Shown: in pieces, positions 45,915 to 57,198 of the stretch
How the letters are laid out: every line of letters starts with the position of its first letter
Position numbering within the stretch: position 1 is the first letter of the stretch
NCBI RefSeq assembly: GCF_000764305.2
Contig: NW_025931313.1
Coordinates: 211,824 to 275,823 of the forward strand
DNA from: Hyalella azteca
Taxonomy: Eukaryota > Arthropoda > Malacostraca > Amphipoda > Hyalellidae
Reading direction: 5' to 3'
Length of the DNA stretch: 64,000 bases
The notes under the pieces: model-generated
The model's input: only the letters and a program-made list of their open reading frames with translations
Databases searched by the model: none
Told to the model about the DNA's origin: nothing
Made by a program: the position numbers and the translations under genes

Positions 45915-48603
45915 TGTTAACATTGACAACGAAAATTAGCCCACTTTTGATTGTTCTAGAGATCTGAAATTCGGCATGCAGGCTATTTTAGGTGAACGTA
46001 CAGCCCGACCCACGTTTTTTGGGGCGAGCCACAATTTATTTTCTACTTTTTAGTCCACAAGAAAAACGTGTTTTTTTTAAAGTTTTTTTAAGTATTTTAT
46101 TAACAGTGCAGTATCGCACGAAAGGCATTGAACGTCTCTATGAAATATTGTACGCGCATCGTTCAGCGATGACGGCAGCGCATCACACTCAGAACTTTAC
46201 AGTGCAGCGTTAAACAACGGATCATTTTATGTCGAGTTTTATGGTGACTTTGGAGAGGAGAACTTCAGGCTAATAATGAAGCAGTTTAACCACTCATGTT
46301 TGCAAGAATCACTACTATTTTAAGCTGTGAATTCATGTCTCATAATTGACGGAAACTTCACAATTCTCGATGCTTCACTTTGAGGATCTTTTAGGTAGGG
46401 TTGAATAAATTGTAATAAAACCCGTCTAATAATCTGATTAGGTTGGAGTAAGTAAATTTTCACATGATATTTTTCAGTGCACCTAACGGACAGCGTGAAA
46501 TTATTGGAATATAAAACTTCTCGGTACATCATATGAATAACAGCCTCCAAAGTGAATGACTTAAACTTATAAGTTAAAGCTGGGCATCAAAACGGCGTAA
46601 AATGTTAAGGATCAATGTCTAGCTAATGTTACGTAGCTATTAAGTTTTAGAGGTGCAGCTAAACTCTAGTATGATGGTCGCTTTGTGGTTAGCATATGAG
46701 GCTTGTTTTATTATGCTAAAAAATCCTTAATTCATTCAGTCATTAAAAAAATGAGCGTCACAGCATAAATTATGAGTCGTTTTTTTGCATCTGGTAAGAA
46801 CCTTCTAGTCAGAGAAAACATGTGTACAATGTTTGTCTTTTCATATGAGAACTATTTTGAGGAACAACGCGGACGATCCAAGAAAAAAAAATAATAATGA
46901 TAATAAAAATGTAAAATAATACAAAATACAAATAAAAAAGAATTTTTATATTCCCAAAGAAATTATTTTTCAGAGCAGCTGGCGCAAGACAGAGGGCGGC
47001 TGGACAGACAGAAAGACAGGCCTTCTAATTAACCTGACGGAATCAGCAGCCGCTGAGACAAACTCCAGCAAAACCTAATGAGATTTGGTCAGTTAATTAG
47101 AAAAGAAATATATATTTACTCGCAATACGATAAACCCGAAAAAATGTTCTGTAGTGATTACAAATATATGACGAAAAGCGGCAATTTTCATGCTATAAAT
47201 ATTGAGTATCACTCAATCGACTTTAATTTTAAAATGAGACACTTGTAATGTGGGGAGCGACATATAAAATGTAATTTTCAATTTTAATACATGAAAAATT
47301 CAATTAATCAGAATTCGAACCAAACCCGTTGAATTGCTTTTAGCTCAACGTCACTGCATACTTGAACGAAATTGTAAAAAGGTGAGAAAAATTCAGCATT
47401 GGGAACTGGAAATCAAATGCAATCAATTTTTACGAGATTAATTATCGAAAGATTTGATTGGAGAAATGTTAGTGAAAATTTACTGTTAATCGTTATCGAC
47501 ATGGAACGCTCAGATTAAATGTCTTACACAAACGGCACAAATATTTAATGGTTATACAGCGAAAAATGGTGTGCATGAAGTTTGCTTATGGCATGTTGTT
47601 TAATGGAAAGATTATAGTATTTTGCGCATCTTTCCGTTTGATTTATTCGTCGCTCAGCCTCCCCTCACTGCGACGTGGCAATTGATGGTCGACGGGATTG
47701 ATGGTGCAAAAGACGGTACCGCCAACCGACGAAATTCCGACGATAAAAATAAATTACAAAAAATCCCGACATTTTTTGAGAAATTAAAAAGCATTAGATT
47801 TACAAAAACGGCACAAGAGACCATGGAATTTAGGTTGATAAAAAGAAATTTTAACGAATCGCAATTTTTTTCAATAATTTAGAAAACACAAAATAAGTAA
47901 TGACAAGATTCAGATTGGTTATTGTTCATTCACGGAGAAAAACCAAAGTTTAGTTTTCTGTGAATGATCTTTCATATTGTTAGTTGTGTGTTTAGAAAAA
48001 ATTGTCTTGTATGGATGAGATTTGTTCAATAATATGGATGTTGAAGGTTATGTCGAAAGGCCCCATTATTACTTAAAAATTGAACAAAGCGATATTGTAA
48101 TGTCAATAACACACTTTTTCTCTCCAGTAACAGTGTCTCGAAAAATTTAATTTCAACGCAAAATTTGTTATGTTGGTTGAAAGTAAAAAATGTTGATAGA
48201 TATATATGCTATATTTTTGTTTAAATAGACTTATACTCCGAGATGCACAAAGACATACTGCAAGCTAATTACGAATAAAAATAAATGCAATAGGGTAAAA
48301 TTTAGATGACTTGGCGCACAAATACGAATGCAGAAGTGTCCATTAGAATAAATGTCAAAATTCAATAAGAGTATATTACGGAAGGTTTTTAATTATAACA
48401 AAAGTAGTAGCCACCAGAAAATGTAGAAAGTAAGTCATTAAGAAATCTAATGAGAACAAAGCTATCGAATATTTTGAGAGGGATGGGAAGGCTAAGATGT
48501 GAGTAGTGTGAGTTAAGGAGCAGTAATAAGCGAGTTACGAGGTTCAGGCGTGACCTGCCTGGCGAGCGATGCTCGTCTGCAGTGGCTGGCGCAGTTTGAT
48601 GTG
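45915..48603. other. AT-rich DNA, no gene recognised
   Basis: Small ORFs (for example 86 codons at 47622-47882, plus strand) have no recognisable domain. No tandem array until 48604. Confidence 0.35.
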
Positions 48604-48687
48604 TCGAGGCCAACTGACGGTAGGCTGACGGCCAACTGACGGCCAACTGACGGCCAACTGACGGCCAACTGACGGCCAACTGGCGGC
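48604..48687. repeat. 11-bp GACGGCCAACT array, ~7 copies, left of the adapter
   Basis: The same unit as the array at 57199-57330. It is cut off by the adapter at 48688. Confidence 0.93.
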
Positions 48688-48725
48688 CTGTCTCTTATAC
48701 ACATCTAGATGTGTATAAGAGACAG
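48688..48725. other. Nextera mate-pair junction adapter (two Tn5 mosaic ends back to back): assembly artefact
   Basis: CTGTCTCTTATACACATCT (48688-48706) is followed directly by its reverse complement AGATGTGTATAAGAGACAG (48707-48725). This 19-bp sequence is the engineered Tn5 mosaic end, and its head-to-head dimer is the circularisation junction of Nextera mate-pair libraries. It separates two unrelated minisatellites, so the flanking sequences are probably not neighbours in the genome. The peptides read across it (SYTHLDVYKRQ, MCIRDR) are familiar adapter-derived contaminants. Confidence 0.97.
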
Positions 48726-48800
48726 CAGACAAGACTGGCTGCAGACAACACGGGCTGCAGACAAGACTGGCTGCAGACAAGACTGGCTGCAGACAATGCC
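48726..48800. repeat. 16-bp GCAGACAAGACTGGCT array, ~5 copies, right of the adapter
   Basis: The same unit as the array at the right end of the window (63756-64000). It starts directly at the adapter. Confidence 0.93.
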
Positions 48801-48879
48801 GCCCCGGACTAATCATCGGCAATGAAGGAGGGGTGACTTCGCCAGAACTTTGTTGTCACTGCAAGACGGATGATTGCGT

Positions 48880-48919
48880 GGAGGGGGGGGGCACCACTGT
48901 GTGGGAGGGGGGGGGGGGC
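48880..48919. repeat. G-run tract
   Basis: Runs of 8-12 G with short interruptions could form a G-quadruplex on the plus strand and are also error-prone in sequencing. Confidence 0.7.
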
Positions 48920-48947
48920 GCTACGGGACCAAAGGAGGGAAGGTCTC

Positions 48948-49127
48948 CACTCGGAAAAATGAATGGGTCATATTTTAAATATTTTAAATAAATAGACCCT
49001 CTATCATACACACTGCACCAACAGAGAGCATAACTTACAAAGAAATGGTAGATACTGTTCGAGTCAGGATAATCCACACATGGGCAAATTTTTCTCGCTG
49101 TTTGGACAATGACCCTATCATTTCTTT
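48948..49127 (+). mobile_element. CACTCAG-ended MITE-like element, copy K (diverged)
   Basis: The left end reads CACTCGGAAAAATGAATGGG and TCATATTTT. The right end keeps CCACACATGGGCAAATTTTT and CGCTGTTTGGACAATG. The middle is diverged, with an AT-rich insertion near 48976-48992. Confidence 0.5.
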
Positions 49128-49395
49128 CAATGTGCACTGCACTGTAGCTGGTAGGATTTATCGCGTTCGTGTAATTGCGGTAACTTCCGAAATAAATATT
49201 GTCATGATATTTTTTGTTAATCAGCTACGCCTTATTGAATGATGTCTGAGTGGAGAAAGTGTCGCATATTATTACTTGTAAAAATCAACTTACGATTTAA
49301 ATATTAATAAAAGCATTCCTGTCACTGCATTTGCAAGAACTTATAAATGTTCATGATGGAAGAATATTTAGAACTTCAGGTCATACAGAGGCATA

Positions 49396-49579
49396 CACTC
49401 AGAATGACTAATGGGTTAAATTGTCTAAATAGTGACGCGCATTTTTATTCAAATCATGCGCAAAGAGCGGACGTAGCGCTGATACGCCTATTTGCCGGGC
49501 CAAACTGGTTACTGTTGATCCACACAAAGGCAAAAAGTGCATCGTTACTCGGACAAATTCTCACTGATATCCCTGAGTG
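49396..49579 (+). mobile_element. CACTCAG-ended MITE-like element, copy J
   Basis: The best-preserved full copy. It starts CACTCAGAATGACTAATGGG, then ATTGTCTAAATAGTGACGCG, the core GGACGTAGCGCTGATACGCC, GATCCACACAAAGGCAAAAA and GTGCATCG, and ends CTCGGACAAATTCTCACTG with CCCTGAGTG. The two terminal arms are imperfect inverted repeats of each other. Confidence 0.75.
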
Positions 49580-49639
49580 TAGAGATGGCGGTTGACCATC
49601 ACTATGTATGAGGGAAAGGACGCCTGCCACGGAGTCATG

Positions 49640-50045
49640 CTTACCAATGACAGACGCCTTAGGCAGCACGATGACCATAGATTATTGTGCCTCAGGCAGC
49701 ACGATGACCATAGATTATTGTACCTCTGGCAGCACGATGACCATAGCTTATTGTGCCTCAGGCAGCACGATGACCATAGACTGTTGTGCCTCTGGCAGCA
49801 CGATGACCATAGCTTATTGTGCCTCTGGCAGCACGATGACCATAGATTATTGTGCCTCTGGTAGCACGATGACCATAGATTATTGTGCCTCTGGCAATAC
49901 GATGACTATAGATTATTGTTCCTCTGGTAACACGATGAGCATAGATTATTGTGCCTCTGGCAACACGATGACCATAGATTATTGTGCCTCTGGCAGCATG
50001 ATGACCATAGCTTATTGTGCCTCTGTCAACACGAAATCCATAGAT
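49640..50045. repeat. 33-bp minisatellite, ~12 copies
   Basis: The unit is GCAGCACGATGACCATAGAT plus TATTGTGCCTCTG. Being 11 codons long it stays open in more than one frame (GSTMTIDYCAS and QHDDHRLLCLW readings). It starts about 60 bp after MITE copy J. Confidence 0.93.
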
Positions 50046-50318
50046 TATTCTACCGTGTTAAAATTACCTGTTTATTGTTCTCGGTAGTTACCGTGTTAAA
50101 TTACCTGTTCATTGTTCTCGGTAGTTACCGTGTTAAAATTACCTGTTCATTGTTATCGGTAGTTACATGTTAAAATTAACTGTTCATTGTTATCGGTAGT
50201 TACCGTGTTAAAATTACCTGTTCATTGTTCTCGGTAGTTACCGTGTTAAAATTACCTGTTCATTGTTCTCGGTAGTTACCGTGTTAAAATTACCTGTTCA
50301 TTGTTCTCGGTAATTCAT
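50046..50318. repeat. 38-bp minisatellite, ~7 copies
   Basis: The unit is GTTACCGTGTTAAAATTACC plus TGTTCATTGTTCTCGGTA. It abuts the 33-bp array directly. Confidence 0.94.
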
Positions 50319-53280
50319 TACTAGCTGATGCATTTCTGTTTACTGTTGATATTTCATTGATTATCTGATAATTATTTGCTATAACAATGTCAGTGTTTAT
50401 ATTGTGTATTAATTTTTATTCATTTTGTACAGATTGATTCAATTATTGCAACTTGTTTGTTCCTTCAATAGTAGAGCGAAGAATTTATCCTAGTACATAA
50501 TTATTGAGCCTCCTATTTACCTTAGAGCTCAGCGTGTCACGAGGGGTGGGAACCAGTGCTCAACTGTTCTAAGCGTCTTGTGAAGAAACCGTCACAATAA
50601 ATATAATGAATGTTTTTATTAGATTAATGCCATTTTAAAAAGTCTTCAGCTCATACTGAGTTATTAACGCAGCAAAAAACGATGCAAGTGCCTGTTAACG
50701 TTCGGTTATAAATAAATTTCTCAATATTATAAGAAAAATGAAAGTGTTTTCATTTCAAAAAAATGCCCACTTGATTTTTCGCTACGAAAAAATTTTGATT
50801 GCCCTATCAAGGAATAAGAAATTTAAGGTCAAGTAAATTAATATAATCAATGCAAGATTTTTAGTACGGCACAGATCCTATTTTGCTACCAAAAGCTCGG
50901 TTGCAATTACAGCGGCCGCGGCGACAGCATTTAAATGAAATTCACTTCTAAATTATTTGCCGTGACTCTCTGTACATTTTTTTAACTAAATCCCTAAACG
51001 TTTCCTTGAATTCCTAAAAAGCCCTTAGCGATTCGTTTTCTGTTCAATTTTTTTTGCATTATGTGTCGAGCTTTCCAGTTTCTATTGCGCAAGACTGCGG
51101 TGATTAGAATTGGCAGTGCTAAATTTCCGACGGCGTTACATTTACTTCTACTTTGCAGTTACGAAAGCGTTGCATTTTATGAAGCCAATGCAGTATTTTA
51201 ATCCTATATAAAGCGTTAATACAAACATCACCAACTATGTGATTTTTAGAATGACCCCTACTCCCGTAACAATCAATTGACTTGATCTCTTAATTTGACA
51301 TCACAATATAAATAAAAAATAGCGGCCAAGCCATTAGTGGCGAGGTCTAATTCCATTCCTTATGAGGTACAGTAAGATGACGGATAAAGAAGGGTTACTT
51401 AACAGGACTCTGCATGAACAAAAATTAACGAGTCTTTGCCTAAATGGCGACGCACTTTTTTTCGAGCCTATAGAAACAAAAAAATATTTGCAAATACAAA
51501 TAACTAAAAAAATTAATTGCAAAACAGCAGACAGCGAAGAAGCAACTGAAATCCTCTGTCTCAGGTGCTCACTTGCGTCGGAAGCTCTCATCCAGCTCAT
51601 CGGTGGCCGCCCGTAAACCAGCCTGCGGCCGCCGATGGTACGCCGATGATTTAAAGCAAGAGATTGCTGGTGTGGTGGCCTGGGGAAATAAAGAGCTGTC
51701 GGGAAATGACTTCCTCGGGGATGCTTGAAACCGACTTCTTGCTCGACGCTGAACCTGGGCATGGAAATAGAATATTCTTTTCTTTGAATTGTAAAGCCAT
51801 GAACCTGTCTGCACGTCAAAGAAGTGGTACTTGTTCAAAAATTTATGATAATTTCCTGTGAATTGTCGTGGGGAATTGAAATTAGCTTCAATTTCCAAGA
51901 TTCGATGCATGTTTAAAATACGGAATGTCAAGGAAGGCTTCTAGCTTCGGCAAGCTTGAATAAAATATTTATAATCTCACATCGACATAAAAAATACAAA
52001 CTGTGAAGGTTGAAATTATGTCAAAGAGTTTTTAAATCCTGTCAAGTTGTTCTATTTTCAAAGGTAGGATGCTAACTAACGAAACGTGGGAGTGGAACAG
52101 TTTGTAGTCTTAATGATCATAAACGTTTTAACTTAGTGGAGCACTTGGCGAAATTTTGTCTTTGCTCTGAACAATGATTCGATTTTACGGATGAAATCAA
52201 AATGAAATCAAAATTAACGATGAAATTTCATGTATCAAATGAAAATAAGCGGAAATATTGCTTACACGTTGTTATTAGAAATTGAATATTAGAAAAGAAA
52301 CTACAAAAAAATGAGATAATGGGTAATACAAATACAAGTAAAATTACGGCTATTAATTTATACAAAGGAAGAACAATCATGACAATCATGATACAAATAC
52401 CGTCAAATATTACAATTACGATAAAATTGCCGTAAATTGATACCATAACGATTCAAACATTGCACAATTATTACACTTACGATTTAAATGCCATAGAAAT
52501 ATTTGGAAAAAGTCGTACAGTTATTAAATTTATGATGCAAGTCCCGAAAAATTATCGAAATGAACTCGACCGACAATGTGTGTACAATGCAGTAGGAAAA
52601 ATACTCTAAATGAGGTTTAAACGACGCTCGTTAATTGATTGAGTTAATTACCTACCTCTTTTAAACTTCTAAATGAGTTACTAATGAGGATGTGGGGATT
52701 GCCAATAATATTTTGTTACAGAGAGGTTAGATTTGAAATTTCTGAATAAAGAATGAAGTTCTATATAACATTTTTATACCAAAGAAACCTCATTAAGAAC
52801 CACCTTTATTTCTTGAAGATCATTAAATTAACCAGAGTATAGTTGTATTAATATAAACAATTTGGGTAGTTGAAACCAGTTTAAAATTAATTCTAATGAG
52901 ATGCAATAAACTTATGCAATAAATGTTATTGAAGAATGAATTGTTGATTAAGCAGTGTTTCAATCTAATTATACAATTTAAGTACTCCTTCGCGATTGAA
53001 ACACACACTTACTCTATTAAGCTGCTTAGCCATTTGCACTTAAAGCTCAATTCTGCATAAATTATAAGGAGTTTTGGGCGAGATTCGTAAGTTATCCTGT
53101 ATCTGATTAGACGCTTGGTCTACCCTTGCCTCTTCCCCCGGGAGTGCTGATGATTAATTGGGAGTAGCGGGGAAGTTTAGGATCATCAGGAGTTCCTTGA
53201 CTACTGATAAATATTCCTAGTATGAGGGGAGGGATAAACTGGAGCTCTTCACAGTTCAGTTCAGGTTCAATGTTCCTTGA
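50319..53280. other. AT-rich stretch, no gene recognised
   Basis: Overlapping ORFs on both strands at 51334-51931 (up to 161 codons, minus strand) have no consistent domain. They partly cover a MITE fragment. Confidence 0.35.
51413..51470 (-). mobile_element. possible fragment of the CACTCAG-ended family, copy L
   Basis: GAGTCTTTGCCTAAATGGCG followed by ACGCACTTTTTTTCG matches one terminal arm of the family in minus orientation. The rest of the element is not visible. Confidence 0.4.
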
Positions 53281-53282
53281 GT

Positions 53283-53450
53283 GATAGTGATGGCAATGTG
53301 ATAGTGGCATGTGGGGGTGACATGATAGTGGCATGTGGGGGTGACATGATAGTGGCATGTGAGGGTGACATGATAGTGGCATGTGAGGGTGACATGATAG
53401 TGGTTTGTGAATTCGACGTGATAGTGGCACGTTACGGAGACATGATAGCA
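53283..53450. repeat. 24-bp minisatellite, ~7 copies
   Basis: The unit is ATGATAGTGGCATGTGAGGG plus TGAC; it decays to the right. Confidence 0.92.
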
Positions 53451-54039
53451 GCATGTAACAGGGCCTTAATACCGATATTTGGTTGTGGCATGATATTATT
53501 ATATGAATATGATGAGAAAATAGAGTATTTTTTTCGAAGAGAAAATAGAAAATTTTTGACGAGAAAATATCTGCTAGAACATTGAAATATTAACAGTTTA
53601 CTGGAGTGAAACTATCAGATCATGTGAACGTGGTGCAATGATATCTCCATGCTAGAGTGACACTATCATACATGCATCTTATTCTTAGCTAATATTGCTA
53701 ATGTATTATAGCAATAATATGTCGTTATTCTGAGAAGTATTCGTTCAGAGATACCGTTTGCCTGTCTGCCATCTGCAATCTCGACATATTTCAAACACAC
53801 TCCATTCACCACCGGCGATGAATTACGATGAATGCGCTTACATCCTCGCATTTTTTTTCTGCGTAATCTAAACGGCTGCCTAAGAAAGATCTTAAACGAA
53901 ATCTGGTGCAAATCAATGAGCCTCCCCTCGCCGGCGCGAGGGTTGTCGTATCGCAACAAATTGGATTATGTGCGCGAGCCTCGCGCGCAGTCGCAGGCAC
54001 GCCGCGTGCTCTGATTGAGAGATTATCTTACTTGATCCT
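53451..54039. other. unique sequence with a GC-rich palindromic stretch
   Basis: CCCTCGCCGGCGCGAGGG at 53926-53943 is nearly palindromic. No gene is recognised. Confidence 0.4.
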
Positions 54040-54295
54040 ACGGTCCTACGGGGCCTTGGCCTCACACTGCCTTACTGCCAGGAACTCCTTCTGCCGACCG
54101 CCTTAACGGGCCCTGGCCTCACACTGCCTTACTGCCAGTAACTCCTTCAGCCGACCGCCTTAACGGAACTGGGCCCTCCAGCCGACCGCAGTGTCGTGGG
54201 CCTCAGTGACGGCGGTGGGCTGGGCCCTCCAGCCCACCGCCAACGGGACTGGGCCCTCCAGCCCACCGCAGTGTCGTGGGCCTCAGTGGCTACTT
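54040..54295. repeat. GC-rich, self-complementary repeat block
   Basis: GGCCTCACACTGCCTTACTG blocks and GGGCCCTCCAGCCGACCGCA / GTGTCGTGGGCCTCAGTG blocks are each repeated two to three times. 54211-54241 is a perfect hairpin, GGCGGTGGGCTGG/CCAGCCCACCGCC around GCCCT. Strongly GC-rich against the AT-rich surroundings. Confidence 0.88.
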
Positions 54296-54629
54296 ATGAT
54301 GTTTTGGAGGGATTTTTTTAGCTTGAAGGTACACGGTCGCTTGTATTTCTAAGTGCAGTTGCGATTAAGGAACGATGCTTTAGTTGTTAGTTACTAGATC
54401 TTTCAATTTTAGTAGTACTACAGGTTCATTTCTTGTGTTCCCATTGCCGCGTTCTTTATTTTTGATCGAACATCAGCTGCTCTAAAATTTTCATTTATGC
54501 GGACTGTTCTAAAAGCATTAATGAAAAAATTACTATAATTAATTTTTCTCATCTCCAGACAATTATTTATTCGAAATTAAACATTTCCAATGCATTTTAT
54601 GCGTTCGTTTTTATCCTATTTGTCATCAG
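54296..54629. other. AT-rich unique sequence, nothing recognised
   Basis: No array or coding sequence is supported before HINE copy 3. Confidence 0.3.
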
Positions 54630-54846
54630 TTTTACCGCATTTTCTCATTTATGAAAAAATGCACTATTGTGCTATTGTGTGTATCACACTTGTGTGTGTC
54701 TGTCCTTACGTCTGTCCGTCTGTCTGTCCGTCTGTCTGTCCCTCCGTCTGTCTGTCCGTCTGTCTGTCCGTCCGTGACTTCACGTTTTCGTCGACGAGAA
54801 AATGCGCTCTCTGTCACTCATGCAGTGAGTACTGAGTTATATTTTT
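54630..54846 (+). mobile_element. HINE/DINE-1-like element, copy 3
   Basis: TTTTACCGCATTTTCTCATT, ATGAAAAAATGCACTATTGT, a ~75-bp GTCT/GTCC tract, CGTTTTCGTCGACGAGAAAA, TGCGCTCTCTGTCACTCATG (one base lost from the palindrome) and AGTACTGAGTTATATTTTT. Same order as copies 1 and 2. Confidence 0.77.
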
Positions 54847-56150
54847 AACTTTCTTCACATCCATTGCGCGAGTTTTTTTATATTTTATTTCTTTCACAGA
54901 GTTTCTCTAGAAAATCTCCATCAATCGCACCCACCGCCATTACGACGCCGGTTGCTACCGCCTATCTGCAGACCTAATTTTCCGAACGCGGTTCTCAAGA
55001 ACAAAATTTGTCACGAACCAATGTTTCCAAAAGGTTCATTCTTATTGCTGCCTTAGAACGTCACAGGCCAATAAGTAAGCTCATTTTGAAAAATGTTTAG
55101 CTCTAATATTCATGACAATAATTTGTAAAATACTTTTTAAGTTTCAATGAATGACATATGTTTCGCATTTTCATCAAAATTTCGCGGCATTTAATACTTT
55201 CGCTTTTGCTTGTTCTGTTTCGATAACAAAAAAAAAACCATTCATAATGAAATGGTTCGCATCTAAATGTTCACTCGAGCTAAAAAAACTTGCTCTTTGT
55301 TCTTATCTCAGCGACTAAAACAACTGTAATTATCTGATGACAGTCACCAAGTGCTATTTTTACCACTTTTTGAGATCTGATTTCAGCGAACTAATTAAAA
55401 CATATATATTTCTTATCGCGTCGATCTGTTCATTAGAGGGCAGACCCTCACTCTGCCCTCGTCCGCTGTTCAGATAATGAAGAGCTGATGGCGCGAAAAC
55501 ATTACCAGGACTCAGCAAGGCTAATATTAGAACACTCTGCACGTGTAATATTAGAAGACATAGCAAGGGTAATATTGATAAACCCAGTAAGGCTAATATC
55601 AGTGGAATTCGTGGAAATTCAAAGTCATTTCAATAAAGGTGCATTAAATGCTGTAGTTATTCTCGTAGAAGAGTATTCATCAACTGCTTTAATCGTATAT
55701 TTTTAATACTCATCTTGAAGTGAGATCTGATTTAAATACATGTGTTTTCTTTCATACGTATACCACCATTTTAGCTTACGTATTTTCATTCAGCACATTG
55801 ATGGGACAAAGCCGTAAGTCGCATTTGCTTGTCAGGGCTCCCTTTAAGATTATGGCCCTTATCATGGCTACTATAATCTCCTGAAGATTGTATTGTTATG
55901 CCCACAGCCACCTTCTCATCGATCTTTTCATATCTAATCAATGTGTAAACGAATGTCTGTTTCTAATAAATAAATTGCATACATAATTTTCAGTTCGTAG
56001 AAATTTAAAAGCGAAGAAAACTCCAAAAAAATTCAGCATAACTCTGTTGAAAACGTTTTGGAGTCCAGCTCCATCGTCAGTTCGATAAATCTTGAACAAG
56101 AATACAATCAAAAGTTAATAAAGTTTGGATTCAAAAGAAAAAATAAAGAA
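54847..56150. other. AT-rich unique sequence, no gene recognised
   Basis: A short run of AGGCTAATATTAGAA-like phrases (55515-55600) recurs about four times at ~24-27 bp. Confidence 0.4.
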
Positions 56151-56400
56151 GTTAAAACCTAAATTTACAGGCAAAAGGCAGAGTAATAAGGTGAATACTA
56201 TATACCTACCCACAATTTTTAGTGTATAAGAACAAAAGGCTGCATTTAAATTAGGCTTGTATATTTTAACACTACCTTGTATATTTTTTAAGGTAGACCT
56301 TGTTTAAATGCAGCCTTTAGTTTTTATCCAACAGAGGTTGTGAATAGATAGGTATTTATTTTATTACTCTGCCTTTTGCCTGTAAATTTAGGTTTTTAAC
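56151..56400. mobile_element. 250-bp foldback MITE-like element
   Basis: The outer arms GTTAAAACCTAAATTTACAG and CTGTAAATTTAGGTTTTTAA(C) are inverted copies differing by a one-base indel. Complementarity continues inward through GGCAAAAGGCAGAGTAATAA and its inverse, and again at AAAGGCTGCATTTAAA and TTTAAATGCAGCCTTT. The arms are about 110 bp each. TTAA occurs at both outer edges (56152-56155, 56396-56399) and could be the target duplication. No ORF. Confidence 0.72.
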
Positions 56401-57027
56401 TAACGTATTTTTGTGTACTGTCATTTTCAGTTGTATTAATACCAAAAATTATACGTGTTGTGGTATGTATAGCGTACAAATACACATTAAATGACGTATT
56501 ATCTCAGTTTTCAGATAGAACAGAGTTACAATACAATTACGATCGAGGCCCATTTATCTAATCATATATTTTTCTTCACCTATATGAAAGTAAAATTAGA
56601 TTTCGTATTATACGGTTCAGAAAGAATTTAACCAAATGACTAGAAGTACAATGAATGAATCGTAATTTAGTTCTAGTTCAGCTATATTTTTAATAAAAGT
56701 TATGAATTTTGATAGATTTTGGACAAAGAATCTATTAGTTGGATTAATGCATTATTTTATTAGAATTTGTCGTACGATTTTGAAAGAATTTTTTCCGTAA
56801 CTAGATTATTAAAATCAACGTTGCGTATATTTTTGATAAAAACTCGGTATTCATCCTTTACCGACGCAAAAGATAAATGTCAAGATGATAAATGTGAAAG
56901 ATTAATGTCCTGAGAACGCTGTCGATAGAGCGGCCCAGCAGCCATCCAGCCATGCGTGATGTACGGAGCTGCGAGCTATGATATTGATGAACTATGCCTA
57001 TGTTTGATGGACTTGATGTTATATATG
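56401..57027. other. AT-rich unique sequence, nothing recognised
   Basis: No array or coding sequence is supported between the foldback element and the 18-bp array. Confidence 0.3.
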
Positions 57028-57198
57028 CTCATGATGCTCTTCATGCTCATGATGCTCTTCATGCTCATGATGCTCTTCATGCTCATGATGCTCTTCATGC
57101 TCATGATGCTCTTCATGCTCATGATGCTCCTCATGCTCATGATGCTCTTCATGCTCATGATGCTCTTCATGCTCATGATGCTCTTCATGCTCATGAGG
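57028..57198. repeat. 18-bp minisatellite, ~9-10 copies
   Basis: The unit is CATGATGCTCTTCATGCT; copies are nearly identical. The His/Ala/Asp, Met/Leu and Glu/His readings are spurious. Confidence 0.95.

Noticed and set aside
48513..48822. ORFs of 63 and 92 codons spanning the adapter
   Set aside because: They encode the adapter translation (MCIRDR, SYTHLDVYKRQ) plus array readings, so they are artefacts.
51334..51931. overlapping ORFs on both strands up to 161 codons
   Set aside because: Mutually overlapping, partly over a MITE fragment, no domain.
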